A stretch of DNA of 64,000 bases from Nisaea sediminum (lineage in GTDB: Bacteria; Pseudomonadota; Alphaproteobacteria; Thalassobaculales; Thalassobaculaceae), in the NCBI RefSeq assembly GCF_014904705.1, contig NZ_JACZCQ010000013.1, positions 116,528 through 180,527 on the forward strand. Reading direction: 5' to 3'. This document shows positions 8,934-21,555 of this stretch, piece after piece. Numbering within the stretch: position 1 is the first letter of the stretch; each line of letters opens with the position of its first letter. The position numbers and the translations under genes are program-made. A model generated the notes under the pieces. It did not search any database. It saw only the letters and a program-made list of their open reading frames with translations, and was not told the DNA's origin.

Positions 8934-9823
8934 ACCGCAGGCCGCGCCGGCAGATTGATCAGCGCGACCCCAATCATCGCGGCGAGAATGCCGAGACCGG
9001 TGGAGAGCGTCAGTTCCTCGCCGAGGATCGCCATGCCGAGACAGACGCCGACCCCGGCCCGCAGATAGGCCTGGCTCGCCACGCCCATGGAGCCGAGGGT
9101 GCGCACCAGGCGGAAATAGAGGATCAGCGCCGTCCCGGTACAGAAGAGACCGAGCGCAAGCGCCGCGCCGAGCGCCTCGGCGGACGGCTGCAGCTCCCAG
9201 GGCCGGTCGACGAGGCAGGCGAGCGGCACGAGCACCGCCATCGCCCAGAGCATCGTGCCGGCAGCGGTGACGGGCGCCGGCATGCCGGAGAAACGCCGCC
9301 CGTAAATGGCGGCGCCCGCGTAGAGCAGCGCGCCTCCGATGGCGGCGAGCTGCCCCAGGACACCCTGTCCGAGGCCATCGAGCGCATCGAGGCCGACGAT
9401 CAGCACGACACCGATCAGGCCGAGCAGCGCCCCCCCGAGCCGCGCGAGGCCGGTCCGCTCGTGACGGGTGAAGAGCAGGGTGATGAAGAAGATGAAGATC
9501 GGCGCCGTCGAGTTCAGAACGCTGGCGAGGCCGCTGGCGATGAACTGCTGCCCCCAGGCCAGCAGGGTCCAGGCGCCGATGCTGTTGAAAAATGCCTGCA
9601 CCAGAAGGCGCCCCCAAGTACCGGCATCGGAGGGCAGGCGCAGCTTCCGGAACGAACAGAGGCACAGCAGAAAGAGTGCGGCGATGGTGACGCGCGCGGC
9701 GATCAGGGTAAGCGGCGGAATCTCCGCCAGCGCCACTTTTGTCAGGATATAGGAGGACCCCCAGAGCAGCGCGAGCGCCCCCAGCAGGCCGAGTTCGAGG
9801 GGAAGGAAAGGTTTGTCGTCCAT
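8885..9823 (-). CDS. EamA/DMT-family transporter
   Basis: The protein has about 312 residues and ten predicted hydrophobic segments in two EamA repeats (the first starts at LGLLGALALLWGSSYILTK, the second in the C-terminal half with GSMGVASQAYLRAGVGV). Such proteins export or import small metabolites through the inner membrane, and the substrate is not predictable. ATG 9823 (MDDKPFLP) has GGAG 11 nt upstream and is preferred over the longer start at 9874. The gene is monocistronic, and its 3' end overlaps the SRPBCC gene by 49 bp on the opposite strand. Confidence 0.85.
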   Translation of the reverse strand: MDDKPFLPLELGLLGALALLWGSSYILTKVALAEIPPLTLIAARVTIAALFLLCLCSFRKLRLPSDAGTWGRLLVQAFFNSIGAWTLLAWGQQFIASGLASVLNSTAPIFIFFITLLFTRHERTGLARLGGALLGLIGVVLIVGLDALDGLGQGVLGQLAAIGGALLYAGAAIYGRRFSGMPAPVTAAGTMLWAMAVLVPLACLVDRPWELQPSAEALGAALALGLFCTGTALILYFRLVRTLGSMGVASQAYLRAGVGVCLGMAILGEELTLSTGLGILAAMIGVALINLPARPAVQPAPNLSTSASKPLL

Positions 9824-9911
9824 CGTCGCGCTCTCCGGGAGAAGGAAAGACGCGATGATAGAAGCGGACTCCACAAATATGCTTCGCCGAACATCGAACT
9901 ATGGAAGATTT

Positions 9912-11114
9912 TCAGCGAACCCGATCGACTGAACGGACGGCGGCAGCCACCAGCAGGCCGAGGAGACCGACGCCGATCATCGGCAGATGGCCGTTCGACC
10001 AGCCGCCGAAATAAGTCACGACGGTGGCGAAGATCGGTGCCGCCAGCAGGTTGCCGAGATTGGAGCCGTGCACCACGACGCCGCTGCAGGTCGCGACCTC
10101 GGTCGCGTTTCGGGCATGTGCCGGCGCGCCGGCGAGGCAGGCCGCCGGGAGCACGCCGCAGATGCAGGACATCGCCACCGCGGCCGGCACACGGAGAATG
10201 TCCGGTGCGCTTCCGGCGAAGACGAACCAGGCCGTCGCGATCGCGCCGAGAAAACTGATCGCGATGATGACCCAGCGCGGCAGGCCACGGTGCATCAGCC
10301 AGGCCGCCCCGAGATTTCCGACCACATTTACCAGCACGACGAGCGCACCGAGGAGCGCCGCGCGCTCAAGCGAATAGCCCAGGCGCTCGATCAGGAAGGT
10401 CGGCATCCAGGTCATCAGGGCGAAGACCGCGCAGGCATAGAAAAAGAAGGCGAGCGCGAAGAGATAGGGGGCGGGCAGGCGCAGCGTCTGGAGCACATCG
10501 CGAAGGCCGCGGCCACGGTGCGGCTGCGGCACCCCGGACCAGCGGCCGGGCCGGACCATGATCCAGAGAAAGAGGGCCATGGCGATGCAGATGACCGTGT
10601 CCGCGAACCAGAGCCCACGCCAGCCCCAGGCGCCGAGAAAGGCCGGAGCCGCGACCATGGCGATGGCGGCACCGACCGGGAAATAGGCTGACCAGCAGCC
10701 GAGCGCGAGGGAGCGGTCGCGTGGGCGGGCGGCGGCAACGATCAGCGTCGGCGCGGCAATCGAGGTCGCAAGGAATCCCAGACTTTCAAGCGCGCGGCCG
10801 GCGAACAGCAGGGAAGCCGAACCGGACACCACGCCGAGGGCAGAGCCCGCCGCCATGATCAGCATCGCCCAGACCAGAAGCCGCGCCGGCCCGAGCCGGT
10901 CGGTCGCCATGCTCATGCCGATGGCGAGGATCGCGGCGAAGACATGCAGAAGAGAGGCGAGCCAGCCGCCGCCGACCAGCGAGAGACCGAGATCGGCACG
11001 CAGCTCCGGCAGTGCCGGCGGCACCTTGCCTACCTGCAGCGCGGAGACGACACCTGCCAGGACCGCGAGGGTCACGATGTCCCAGCGGGTCTTCCCCTCC
11101 GCCCTGGCGCTCAC
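9912..11114 (-). CDS. MFS transporter (CynX/NimT-like)
   Basis: The protein has about 400 residues and twelve hydrophobic segments. The inter-domain loops fit the major facilitator superfamily, with a [15 protein letters not shown] loop 2-3 motif. It begins at GTG 11114, whose GTGA overlaps the rnhA stop codon. The alternative ATG at 11300 would read through rnhA in another frame and gives a non-hydrophobic Arg-rich N-terminus, so it was rejected. The gene is translationally coupled as the last gene of the ispH-thrB-rnhA run. The substrate is unknown; the family includes cyanate and nitroimidazole-type transporters. Confidence 0.85.
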   Translation of the reverse strand: MSARAEGKTRWDIVTLAVLAGVVSALQVGKVPPALPELRADLGLSLVGGGWLASLLHVFAAILAIGMSMATDRLGPARLLVWAMLIMAAGSALGVVSGSASLLFAGRALESLGFLATSIAAPTLIVAAARPRDRSLALGCWSAYFPVGAAIAMVAAPAFLGAWGWRGLWFADTVICIAMALFLWIMVRPGRWSGVPQPHRGRGLRDVLQTLRLPAPYLFALAFFFYACAVFALMTWMPTFLIERLGYSLERAALLGALVVLVNVVGNLGAAWLMHRGLPRWVIIAISFLGAIATAWFVFAGSAPDILRVPAAVAMSCICGVLPAACLAGAPAHARNATEVATCSGVVVHGSNLGNLLAAPIFATVVTYFGGWSNGHLPMIGVGLLGLLVAAAVRSVDRVR

Positions 11115-11542
11115 GGTATGGCCAGGCGGGCCAGCTCGTCCGCGCGCTCGTTCTCCGGGTGGCCGGCATGGCCCTTGACCCAGTGCCAGTCGATCTCGTG
11201 CCGTCCGCAGGCCGCCTCGAGCCGCTGCCAAAGCTCGACGTTCTTCACCGGCTTCTTGTCGGCGGTGCGCCAGTCGCGCTTCTTCCAGCCGTGGATCCAC
11301 TTGGTGATGCCGTCGCGGACATAGGTGCTGTCGGTATAGAGATCGACATGCATCGGCCGGGTCAGCGTCTCCAGCGCGGTGATCGCCGCCATCAGCTCCA
11401 TGCGGTTGTTGGTGGTTTCCTTCTCGCCTCCGGAGAGTTCCTTCTCGGCCTCGCCATAGCGCAGGATCGCGCCCCAGCCGCCCGGACCCGGATTGCCGCT
11501 GCAGGCGCCGTCCGTGAAGATCTCGACCCTCTTCGAGACCAT
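11111..11542 (-). CDS. rnhA: Ribonuclease HI
   Basis: This 143-residue protein is full length for RNase HI. The catalytic acids are visible as [16 protein letters not shown] (first Asp), [10 protein letters not shown] (Glu), YTDSTYV (Asp) and the [12 protein letters not shown] segment (His, Asp). It removes the RNA strand of RNA-DNA hybrids in the cytoplasm. The start ATG shares one base with the thrB stop (TGATG), and the end overlaps the MFS start by 4 bp, so the three genes are coupled. Confidence 0.97.
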   Translation of the reverse strand: MVSKRVEIFTDGACSGNPGPGGWGAILRYGEAEKELSGGEKETTNNRMELMAAITALETLTRPMHVDLYTDSTYVRDGITKWIHGWKKRDWRTADKKPVKNVELWQRLEAACGRHEIDWHWVKGHAGHPENERADELARLAIP

Positions 11543-12501
11543 CAGATGCCGTAGCCCGCGCTCGAGGAGACGGTCTGATGGAAGCTCAGCTTGCGGTGAT
11601 ATTCCATCGGGTCCTTCGGCTTCACGAAAGCGCCTTCCGGGTGATTGATCCAGTCATAGAGGCGGGTCAGCAGGAAGCGCGTGGCGGAGCCGCGGGCGAG
11701 CACCGGAAGCGCGTCCAGCTCCTCTTTCGAGAGCTTGCGGACGGCGTCGTAGGACGAGATCATCTGCCGCGCCTTGGTCACATTGAAGCTGCCGTCGGTC
11801 TCGAAGCACCAGGCGTTGAGGCAGATCGCAAGGTCGTAGACCAGCATGTCGGTGCAGGCGAAATAGAAATCGATGAAGCCCGACAGCCTGTCGCCGAGGA
11901 AGAAAACATTGTCCGGGAAGAGATCGGCATGGACCACGCCGCGCGGCAGGTCCTTCGGCCAGTTCCTCTCCAGGAAATCGATCTCGGCCTCGAGAAAGGC
12001 ATAGAGCCCGGCCTTCACCTCGTCCGACTGCGGACCGCAGGATCGGAGCAGCGGACGCCAGGAGGCGACGGAGAGATTGTTTTCCCGCACCATCGAGAAA
12101 TCGGCGCCGAGCGCGTGCATCCGGGCAAGCTCGCCGCCGAGCGCGTGGCAGTGCGCGGGCGTGACTTTCCGGTGCCAGACACCGTCGAGAAAAGTCACCA
12201 CCGCCGCCGGCCGGCCGTTCAGCGTACCGAGCACCGTGCCGGAGCGGGCGCGCACCGGCTGCGGGCAGGACAGCCCCTTGGCCGAGAGATGATCCATCAG
12301 GTTGAGGAAGAAGGGCAGATCGTCGGGGTTAACCCGCTTCTCGTAGAGCGTGAGGATGTAGGTGCCTACGGTCGTCCGGACCATGAAATTCGAGTTCTCG
12401 ACCCCCTCGGCGATGCCTGCGAAGGAGATCGGCTCGCCGATATCGTAGGTCTTCAGGAAGGATGCGAGATCCTCGTCGGAAACGGAGGTATAGACGGCCA
12501 C
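11542..12501 (-). CDS. thrB: Homoserine kinase (ThrB2, aminoglycoside phosphotransferase fold)
   Basis: This protein of about 319 residues has an APH-type kinase fold: [11 protein letters not shown] (catalytic loop Asp) and [18 protein letters not shown] (metal-binding Asp). It matches the alphaproteobacterial type II homoserine kinase, which phosphorylates homoserine in threonine synthesis. GTG 12501 ([12 protein letters not shown]) is chosen because it matches the usual N-terminus and lies 4 bp after the ispH stop; the longer reading frame to 12549 runs into ispH. It sits between ispH and rnhA in a coupled operon. Confidence 0.93.
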   Translation of the reverse strand: MAVYTSVSDEDLASFLKTYDIGEPISFAGIAEGVENSNFMVRTTVGTYILTLYEKRVNPDDLPFFLNLMDHLSAKGLSCPQPVRARSGTVLGTLNGRPAAVVTFLDGVWHRKVTPAHCHALGGELARMHALGADFSMVRENNLSVASWRPLLRSCGPQSDEVKAGLYAFLEAEIDFLERNWPKDLPRGVVHADLFPDNVFFLGDRLSGFIDFYFACTDMLVYDLAICLNAWCFETDGSFNVTKARQMISSYDAVRKLSKEELDALPVLARGSATRFLLTRLYDWINHPEGAFVKPKDPMEYHRKLSFHQTVSSSAGYGI

Positions 12502-12505
12502 GGGG

Positions 12506-13450
12506 TCAACTCGCCAGTTCGCGGGGCAGTTTGAAACGGACGTCCTCACGGGCGACGGTGACTTCCTCGATGGTGACGTTCCGCTGCGCCCGGCAGGCCT
12601 CGATCACCTCGTCCACCAGCACTTCGGGCGCGGAGGCACCGGCGGTGATGCCGAGCACGCTCACATCCGCCATCCAGTCCCAGTCGATGTCGGTGGCGCG
12701 CTGGATCAGCAGCGCCTTCTCGCAGCCGCGGGTCCTTGCGACCTCGACCAGACGCTTGGAATTGGAGGAGTTCGGCGCGCCGATCACGACCATCCCGTCG
12801 CAGCGCTCCGCGATCGCCTTCACCGCCTCCTGGCGGTTGGTGGTGGCGTAGCAGATATCTTCCTTGGCCGGCGCGACCATCTTCGGAAAGCGGCTCTGCA
12901 GCACCGAGACGATCTCCGCCGTGTCGTCCACCGAAAGCGTCGTCTGGGTGATGTAGGCGAGATCGGGATCGCCCTCGAAACTGACGGCCTCGGCATCCGC
13001 ACGGGTCTCGACCAGCGTGATCGTCCCCTCGGGCACCTGACCCATGGTGCCGATCACCTCGGGATGCCCGGCATGGCCGATCAGCACGATATGGCGGCCC
13101 TGCTTCAGATGCCGCTCGGCCTCGAGATGCACCTTGCTGACCAGCGGGCAGGTCGCGTCGAGATAGACCATCTTGCGCCGCTCGGCTTCCGCCGGGACCG
13201 ATTTCGGCACCCCGTGGGCGCTGAACACGACCGGCGCATCGAGCGGCACCTGGTCCAGCTCCTCGACGAACACCGCGCCCTTCTTCTCCAGCCCTTCGAC
13301 CACGTAGCGGTTATGCACGATCTCGTGCCGCACATAGACCGGCGCGCCGTATTTCTCGAGGCTGCGCTCGACGATCTGGATCGCACGATCCACCCCGGCG
13401 CAGAAACCGCGCGGCGTTGCCAGCAATATGGTGAGATCGGCTCGGGTCAT
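12506..13450 (-). CDS. ispH: 4-hydroxy-3-methylbut-2-enyl diphosphate reductase
   Basis: The protein has 314 residues, normal for IspH. It makes IPP and DMAPP in the last step of the MEP isoprenoid pathway. The three cluster-binding cysteines are seen in TPRGFCAGV (Cys17), [11 protein letters not shown] and ICYATTNRQ. The HEIVHN and SAHGVP motifs are present, and the SxN motif occurs as [11 protein letters not shown] 13450 ([10 protein letters not shown]) is the natural start; the long upstream extension to 13903 is antisense to the lipoprotein gene. It is the first gene of the ispH-thrB-rnhA-MFS run. Confidence 0.96.
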   Translation of the reverse strand: MTRADLTILLATPRGFCAGVDRAIQIVERSLEKYGAPVYVRHEIVHNRYVVEGLEKKGAVFVEELDQVPLDAPVVFSAHGVPKSVPAEAERRKMVYLDATCPLVSKVHLEAERHLKQGRHIVLIGHAGHPEVIGTMGQVPEGTITLVETRADAEAVSFEGDPDLAYITQTTLSVDDTAEIVSVLQSRFPKMVAPAKEDICYATTNRQEAVKAIAERCDGMVVIGAPNSSNSKRLVEVARTRGCEKALLIQRATDIDWDWMADVSVLGITAGASAPEVLVDEVIEACRAQRNVTIEEVTVAREDVRFKLPRELAS

Positions 13451-13586
13451 GCCTCGCGATGTAGTCCCTCTGCCGGAACTTGTCCATAGAAGAGAGGCCA
13501 TGTCGCCGAGGACGCTCCGGGCCATTTGCGGGCGCGGAGTGAAAGGGTTAGTGTGGCCGCGTTTCAACCCTGACAGAGCTGGCTCC

Positions 13587-14129
13587 ATGTTTTCTCGTCC
13601 GCGTTTCCGCTCCGTGACCCGCATCGCGCTCCCGTTGGCGCTGCTGGCTCTTGTGGCGGCCTGCTCCTCGGACAAGGGCCCGCCGCCGGGATGCCCGAAA
13701 ACCGATTTCGTCAGCGACCTCGACCACATGACGGCCTTTGCCGATGGCGCGGTCGGCGACCTGACCGACGTCCGATTCGATGCCCGCCTCGGCGGCCTCA
13801 CCGCCATCTGCAATTTCGAGAAGAGCGAGCTGGTGATGGATGTCGCCTTCCAGGTCGTCGCCACGCGCGGCCCGGCGAACAGGGACAACCAGGCTGAGGT
13901 CACCTATTTCCTCGCCATCGCCGACGAGACCGGCGCGGTCATCGCCAAGGAAACCTTCAGCAACACCCTGCCCTTCAAGGGCAACCTCCGCCGCGTCGCC
14001 ATCACCGACGAGTTCGCGCCGAGGATCCCCTACACGGCGGACAAGCTGACCCTGAACAGCTACCGGGTGCTGATCGGCTTCCAGCTCACCCCCGAGCAGC
14101 TTGCCTACAATCGCCGGCAACAGCGCTAG
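13587..14129 (+). CDS. Putative lipoprotein of unknown function
   Basis: The protein has 180 residues. The N-terminus has Arg residues, a hydrophobic stretch and a lipobox LVAAC (Cys about residue 22), followed by SSDKGPPPG, so it is probably a lipid-anchored envelope protein. The mature part is beta-rich, and no domain is recognised. It is divergent from ispH, with the start codons 136 bp apart. A decayed copy of its last ~80 bases lies downstream at 15631-15714, beyond the next gene. Confidence 0.75.
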   Translation: MFSRPRFRSVTRIALPLALLALVAACSSDKGPPPGCPKTDFVSDLDHMTAFADGAVGDLTDVRFDARLGGLTAICNFEKSELVMDVAFQVVATRGPANRDNQAEVTYFLAIADETGAVIAKETFSNTLPFKGNLRRVAITDEFAPRIPYTADKLTLNSYRVLIGFQLTPEQLAYNRRQQR

Positions 14130-14178
14130 GGCCACGGTTTCCGATTCGGCGCGACAACGGCGGCTTTCGCAGCCGCAG

Positions 14179-15399
14179 TCAGCCGCGAGCGTCGGCGATA
14201 AGGGAAATCAGCCGGTCGAACTCCCGCGGGCTGGTGAACCGATGCTCGCGACAGAACGCGCTGCTCAGGCCCGCCTCCGTGCGGCAGTCCAGCACAATCC
14301 GCTCCAGCGCCGCGTCACCGTCCACACCCTCCCTCTGGAGTGCCAGCCACCGTTTCAGGAACTCCGATGTATCGGACTGGTGGACGATCACGGTGTTCCA
14401 GGCGGGAATGACGAACACCGTCTGCTGGCCGAGTCCCCAGGCGAAGAAGCTTCCCTCGGGCAGACCGGTGTCGCGCGACGGAACCCACCAGAGATAGCCA
14501 TGCCCGGCGCGCAGCCCCTCAATTCCCGTCTCCGCGTAGTCCGCCGTGATGCGGTGCACCCAGGACGCCGGCATGACGGCGCGGCCATCCACGACACCCC
14601 GGTCGAGAAAGAGCTGCCCGAACCGGGCAAAATCGCGCGCCGAAATCCGGAACATGGCGGCCCGGTGCCGGGACAGATCCGGTGCCGTGCTGTATGAGAC
14701 CGAGGCCAGTGTGAAATCCTGCATACCGACGGGACCGGCAACGCCATCGCGGAACGCTTCGGCGACCGAAAGCCCCGTGCGCCGCTCGAAGATCGTCGTC
14801 AGGGCGTTATAGTCCCAATTGTTGTACGCCCAGATCGTGCCCGGCTCGTTTTCCCCGGTTCCGAGCCGGCGCTCCTTCTCCGCGGTCAGACCGCCTTCCG
14901 CGGCGGCGGGGTGGTTGATCCCGGACATGCTTTTCAGAAGATGCAGCACCGTCGCCTGCCGCTGCAGCGGGGTGAGTGGCCCGGGATCGTCGTCTATGCC
15001 GAGATCCGCGAGCGTCGCGCCCAGCGGGATCTCGTCCGGCCCGCCGCCGACATGCTGCCCGACGACGGCACTGAGGAATGCCTTGCGGGCGGAGTGGACG
15101 CTGTAGGGCACCGTGAGATCGCCGAGCGACGCGACGATCTGCCCGTCGGTCATCAGGATGAACGAATCGGCACTCAGCCGGCTCGCGTAGTCCAGAACGC
15201 GGTCCAGCCCGTCCGACGACCAGCCGAGCGCCCGGGCCCGCTCGGGATCCAGGCGGCTGGTCGGAACGTCCCGCGGCGGGAACGGTGACAACGGACGTCC
15301 GGACGACAGCCCTCTTTCCCCCGTGGCGACGAGGTATCCGAGGATCAGAGCGGGCACCAGCAGCGAGGCGGCGATGATCGATAAGCGGCGGAGGGTCAT
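14179..15399 (-). CDS. Serine hydrolase, class C beta-lactamase/penicillin-binding protein fold
   Basis: The protein has 406 residues. An N-terminal hydrophobic segment (residues about 5-23) acts as a signal or membrane anchor. The catalytic SxxK is SARK, in VPYSVHSARKAF. The second motif is a Y-x-N in WAYNNWDYNAL, and the third is GHGYLWW rather than KTG, as in esterase-type members. These enzymes act on beta-lactams, D-amino peptides or esters, and the substrate cannot be told here. ATG 15399 has GGAG 11 nt upstream. The gene is convergent with the lipoprotein gene and is bracketed by the intact and decayed copies of that gene's 3' end. Confidence 0.85.
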   Translation of the reverse strand: MTLRRLSIIAASLLVPALILGYLVATGERGLSSGRPLSPFPPRDVPTSRLDPERARALGWSSDGLDRVLDYASRLSADSFILMTDGQIVASLGDLTVPYSVHSARKAFLSAVVGQHVGGGPDEIPLGATLADLGIDDDPGPLTPLQRQATVLHLLKSMSGINHPAAAEGGLTAEKERRLGTGENEPGTIWAYNNWDYNALTTIFERRTGLSVAEAFRDGVAGPVGMQDFTLASVSYSTAPDLSRHRAAMFRISARDFARFGQLFLDRGVVDGRAVMPASWVHRITADYAETGIEGLRAGHGYLWWVPSRDTGLPEGSFFAWGLGQQTVFVIPAWNTVIVHQSDTSEFLKRWLALQREGVDGDAALERIVLDCRTEAGLSSAFCREHRFTSPREFDRLISLIADARG

Positions 15400-15630
15400 G
15401 CAGCTCACTCCAATGAATTGAAGAAAATGAATTTTTGTCGAATTCTGTCTGCGACATGTACGGGGGCCGGTCGAAACGCAGGCCGGCCCGACTTGGAAAA
15501 GAATTACGTGAAACCCACAAAAGCCCGGCTCCATAAGCCGGACACTTATTAAGGGATATGCGAACACCCATGAATGCAATCAAGCGACAAATCGTTCGGT
15601 GGGCATCTCCCGGGATGAAGCGACGATCCC

Positions 15631-15714
15631 ACCCCGAACAGCTTACCGGGGGCTGATCGGTTTCCAACGGACACAGGAGCAGCGCGCCTGCAATTGTTGG
15701 CAACGGCGCAGGGA
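15631..15714 (+). pseudogene. Decayed duplicate of the 3' end of the lipoprotein gene
   Basis: By eye, these bases align with 14049-14132, the last ~27 codons of the upstream lipoprotein gene. They share GAACAGC, TACCGGG, GCTGATCGG, TTCCA, GAGCAGC and GGCAAC blocks, with about three quarters of positions identical and one extra base. The reading frame is broken and there is no start. The copy ends 5 bp before the 3' end of the convergent GNAT gene. The rest of the 15400-15719 gap shows no gene. Confidence 0.65.
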
Positions 15715-15719
15715 GAGGT

Positions 15720-16184
15720 TCACCCGCCCGCCAGCCGCTTGCTCATTCTGACAAAGCGTATGCCGTCCAGACTTTCTTCTGCCCCATCGGCGAAGCCCGC
15801 TTTTCGATAAAATCCAACCGCTGTGAGCGAAGAATTCACGTGCAGAACCTGGATCCCCCGACGAAGAGTCGCTCCCTCTAGGGCGGCTAGAAGCTCGCGA
15901 CCGATTCCGGCACCTTGATATTCGGGAAGGACGAACAAACGGCGCACTGTTTCGTCGACCAGACCGGCAGCGGCGACGATCCGGCCACCGTGCTCCACAA
16001 CGAAGAAATCTCCCTCGCGAATCAGCGCCTCGATGCGCCCGGGACTGCTGCTCGAGACCACGGTCTCGATCGTTTCAGGCGCGTAATCCGCGGCATTCGA
16101 TTCGCGCGACGTAACGGCAATGACGTTACTGATGCCTTCTGCATCCGCCACAACGGCCGGTCGTGTCACGCTTTCTAACTTCAC
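15720..16184 (-). CDS. GNAT family N-acetyltransferase
   Basis: This protein of about 154 residues has the GNAT core: a strand ending in RRLFVLPEYQGAGIGRELLAALE (the acetyl-CoA pyrophosphate loop Q/GxGxG/A), and a C-terminal VGFYRKAGF motif. It transfers an acetyl group from acetyl-CoA to an amine on an unknown substrate. GTG 16184 (VKLESVTRPAVV) is preferred for its fit to the family and a GAGAGG upstream; an ATG at 16235 is possible and would add 17 residues. Its 3' end abuts the decayed lipoprotein remnant. Confidence 0.82.
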   Translation of the reverse strand: MKLESVTRPAVVADAEGISNVIAVTSRESNAADYAPETIETVVSSSSPGRIEALIREGDFFVVEHGGRIVAAAGLVDETVRRLFVLPEYQGAGIGRELLAALEGATLRRGIQVLHVNSSLTAVGFYRKAGFADGAEESLDGIRFVRMSKRLAGG

Positions 16185-16351
16185 TCTCCACCCTCTCAGC
16201 CATCTGATGTCGGCAGCTTCCGACGTCCGGGCCAAACTCTCGTAGCGTCGCTCAGCGGCGCCTTGGCGTCCAGCCAGCCGGCATGGCCGGCGTTCGCATC
16301 GCCCTTTTCTTTTCCTGCAGGCACGATTATCCTCGCGCCACTACCGACGAC

Positions 16352-16564
16352 CCTCGAGGGAGAGACCGGCCCGCTTCTAGCCACTGGGCCGGCGCCGAAG
16401 GAGCAACCGCCCCCGGAAACTCTCAGGCAAAAGGACTTCGAGGCGAGGACAATCTGGAAAGTAGGCGGGAAACCGTCTCACCCACGGTGAAAGCCCGGCA
16501 CAGAGTTCGCCGGGTGAATCTCTCAGGTTAGCGACAGAGGGGGCTGGTTCCGGCATTTCGCCGG
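16352..16564 (+). promoter_or_regulatory. Tandem glycine riboswitch upstream of gcvTHP
   Basis: Two consecutive aptamers are visible. The first (about 16352-16443) has P1 arms CCTCGA/TCGAGG, the conserved CGCCGAAGGAGCAA block and ACTCTCAGGCAAAAGGAC. The second (about 16448-16545) has CACCCACGGTGAAAGCC and ATCTCTCAGGTTAGCGACAGAGGGG, with TCTG/CAGA closing. A short linker joins them, as in the known glycine-sensing tandem class. A hairpin CCGGCATTTCGCCGG (16550-16564) and the GGAGAG before the gcvT ATG form the likely expression platform. In this class glycine binding turns on glycine cleavage genes; the direction here is inferred from the family. Confidence 0.93.
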
Positions 16565-16591
16565 GATGCCTTACGCTGACCGGAGAGATTT

Positions 16592-17689
16592 ATGGCCGAT
16601 ACCGACCTCTTGAAGACTCCCCTTTACGACCTGCATGTCGAGCTCGGCGCCAAGATGGTGCCGTTCGCCGGCTATGACATGCCGGTGCAGTACCCGATGG
16701 GCGTCAAGGCGGAGCATCTCCATACCCGCGCCAAGGCCGGGCTCTTCGACGTCTCCCACATGGGACAGGTGAAGCTGACCGGTCCGGACGCGGCGCGCGA
16801 TCTCGAACGGCTGGTGCCGGGCGACCTCGACGGGCTCGGCCACGGGCAGATGCGCTACACGATGTTCACCAACGAGGCGGGCGGTATCCTCGACGACCTG
16901 ATGGTCTGCCGCATCGAGAATGGCCTGATGGTCGTCGTCAACGCGGCCTGCAAGGACGCCGACATCCGCCATATGCGCGCGCATCTCTCCTCGGAGATCG
17001 AGGTGCTGGAGGACCGCGCGCTGATCGCCCTGCAGGGCCCGGGCGCCGAGATGGCGCTCTCCGCCCTCGCCCCCGCCGCCGCGACCCTCACCTTCATGAC
17101 CGGCCTGGAAATGGACATCGACGGAGCGGCCTGCTTCGTCACCCGCTCCGGCTATACCGGCGAGGACGGTTACGAGATTTCCGTGCCCGCCGACGAGGCC
17201 GAGGCGCTCGCCCGCAAGCTGCTGGCGCAGAACGACGTCGAGGCGATCGGCCTCGGCGCGCGCGATTCGCTGCGCCTCGAAGCGGGGCTTTGCCTCTACG
17301 GCCACGATATCGACGAGACCACGACCCCGGTCGAGGCCGCGCTCACCTGGTCGATCGGCAAGCGCCGGCGTACCGAAGGCGGCTTCCCGGGCGCCGACGT
17401 CATCCTGAAACAGATCGCCGAGGGCACGGCCCGCAAACGCGTCGGCATCCTGCCGGAAGGCCGCGCCCCCGCCCGCGAGGGCACCGAGATCCAGGCACCG
17501 GACGGTTCCACCATCGGCGCCATCACCAGCGGCGGCTTCGGGCCGACGCTCGAGGCGCCGGTCGCGATGGGCTACGTGACGGCGGAGCATTCCGCCGCCG
17601 GAAGCGCCGTAAATGTGGTCGTTCGGGGCAAAGCCCTGCCGGCCAGAACTGCCAAGATGCCGTTCGTTCCGAACGGCTACAAACGTTGA
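16592..17689 (+). CDS. gcvT: Glycine cleavage system T protein (aminomethyltransferase)
   Basis: The protein has 365 residues, the usual T-protein length. It releases ammonia from the aminomethyl-lipoyl H protein and passes the methylene to tetrahydrofolate. The N-terminus [27 protein letters not shown] and the FDVSHMGQ motif are typical. Later parts include [11 protein letters not shown] and [18 protein letters not shown]. The start has CGGAGAG 5 nt upstream. It is the first gene of gcvT-gcvH-gcvP, directly under the tandem glycine riboswitch. Confidence 0.97.
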   Translation: MADTDLLKTPLYDLHVELGAKMVPFAGYDMPVQYPMGVKAEHLHTRAKAGLFDVSHMGQVKLTGPDAARDLERLVPGDLDGLGHGQMRYTMFTNEAGGILDDLMVCRIENGLMVVVNAACKDADIRHMRAHLSSEIEVLEDRALIALQGPGAEMALSALAPAAATLTFMTGLEMDIDGAACFVTRSGYTGEDGYEISVPADEAEALARKLLAQNDVEAIGLGARDSLRLEAGLCLYGHDIDETTTPVEAALTWSIGKRRRTEGGFPGADVILKQIAEGTARKRVGILPEGRAPAREGTEIQAPDGSTIGAITSGGFGPTLEAPVAMGYVTAEHSAAGSAVNVVVRGKALPARTAKMPFVPNGYKR

Positions 17690-17717
17690 AAACAAAGCAC
17701 CCGAGGGGAACAGAGAG

Positions 17718-18089
17718 ATGAGCGAGCGTCGCTTTACCGAAGACCATGAATGGATCGATCTCGACGGCGAGATCGGCACCGTCGGGATCACCGATTTCGC
17801 CCAGGAACAGCTCGGCGAGGTCGTCTTCGTCGAGGTTCCGGACGTCGGCAAGACCGTTTCCAAAGGCGACGAGACCGCCGTGGTCGAATCCGTGAAGGCC
17901 GCGAGCGAGCTTTACGCCCCCTGCGCCGGCGAGGTCGTCGAGGCGAATGACGCGCTCGCCGATACCCCGGATCTGGTCAACAGCGATCCCGAAGGCGCTG
18001 CCTGGTTCTACAAGATCAAGATTTCCGACAAGGCGGAGTTCGACGCCCTGATGGACGCCGACGCCTACAAGGCCCACACCGAGGCCTGA
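17718..18089 (+). CDS. gcvH: Glycine cleavage system H protein
   Basis: This 123-residue lipoyl carrier shuttles the aminomethyl intermediate between the P and T proteins. The lipoylated Lys60 is in [17 protein letters not shown]. The N-terminal [13 protein letters not shown] is the family signature. ATG 17718 has an AGAGAG site and lies 28 bp after gcvT; the longer in-frame start at 17613 would lie inside gcvT and was rejected. Confidence 0.97.
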   Translation: MSERRFTEDHEWIDLDGEIGTVGITDFAQEQLGEVVFVEVPDVGKTVSKGDETAVVESVKAASELYAPCAGEVVEANDALADTPDLVNSDPEGAAWFYKIKISDKAEFDALMDADAYKAHTEA

Positions 18090-18179
18090 TCCACGGGCGC
18101 GGCCACCCGCACGGGACCGGCCGCGCTCCAACAAAGCAAAGAATGACGCACGGCCCCCGGGCCGGAAGGAGCTGACGCG

Positions 18180-21077
<2,898 letters not shown>

Positions 21078-21087
21078 AGACAGCGAG

Positions 21088-21555
21088 ATGAGCAAGAGCG
21101 TCAATCGCGTGAAGGCGGCAGCGGAAGCGGCCGGCCTCGCAACCGAGATCCTGCGCATGCCGGACTCGACCCGGACCGCCGAGGAAGCGGCGACCGCCTG
21201 CGGCTGCGAGGTCGGGCAGATCGTGAAATCGCTGATCTTCAAGGGGGCGGAGAGCGGCGAATTGAAGCTGCTGCTGGTCTCCGGCAGCAACCAGGTCGAT
21301 CTCGGCAAGGCCGCCGCTTTGGCCGGCGAGCCGCTGGAACGGGCCGACCCGAAGGAAGTTCGTGAAATTACCGGCTTCGCCATCGGCGGCGTCGCACCGA
21401 TCGGGCATCTGCTTCCGGTTGCCAGCTGGATGGACGAAGACCTGCTCGGCTACGGGAAGATCTGGGCCGCGGCCGGCGCACCGAATGCCGTGTTCGAGAC
21501 CGAGCCGGACGCCCTCAGGGACGCCGCCGGCGCGACCGTCGCGAAACTCAGCTAG
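21088..21555 (+). CDS. YbaK/ProX-type aminoacyl-tRNA deacylase
   Basis: This 155-residue protein belongs to the YbaK/EbsC/ProXp editing family: an N-terminal SVNRVKAAAEAAGL helix, the CGCEVGQIVKSLIFKG strand with its Lys, GSNQVDL, and the IGGVAPIGH motif near the end. Such proteins hydrolyse mischarged tRNA-Pro/Cys or act on free aminoacyl substrates; the exact specificity is unknown. It follows gcvP by 10 bp and is probably cotranscribed. Its last 8 bases overlap the convergent HTH gene. Confidence 0.88.
   Translation: MSKSVNRVKAAAEAAGLATEILRMPDSTRTAEEAATACGCEVGQIVKSLIFKGAESGELKLLLVSGSNQVDLGKAAALAGEPLERADPKEVREITGFAIGGVAPIGHLLPVASWMDEDLLGYGKIWAAAGAPNAVFETEPDALRDAAGATVAKLS

Noticed and set aside
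12506..13903. 465-codon version of ispH
   Set aside because: The extension is antisense to the lipoprotein gene; [10 protein letters not shown] at 13450 is the family start.
16270..16320. GCCGGC-ATG-GCCGGC hairpin followed by CCCTTTTCTTTT as a terminator
   Set aside because: The T-rich tract is about 10 nt away from the stem and no gene ends upstream on the plus strand; it may be part of the gcv promoter region.
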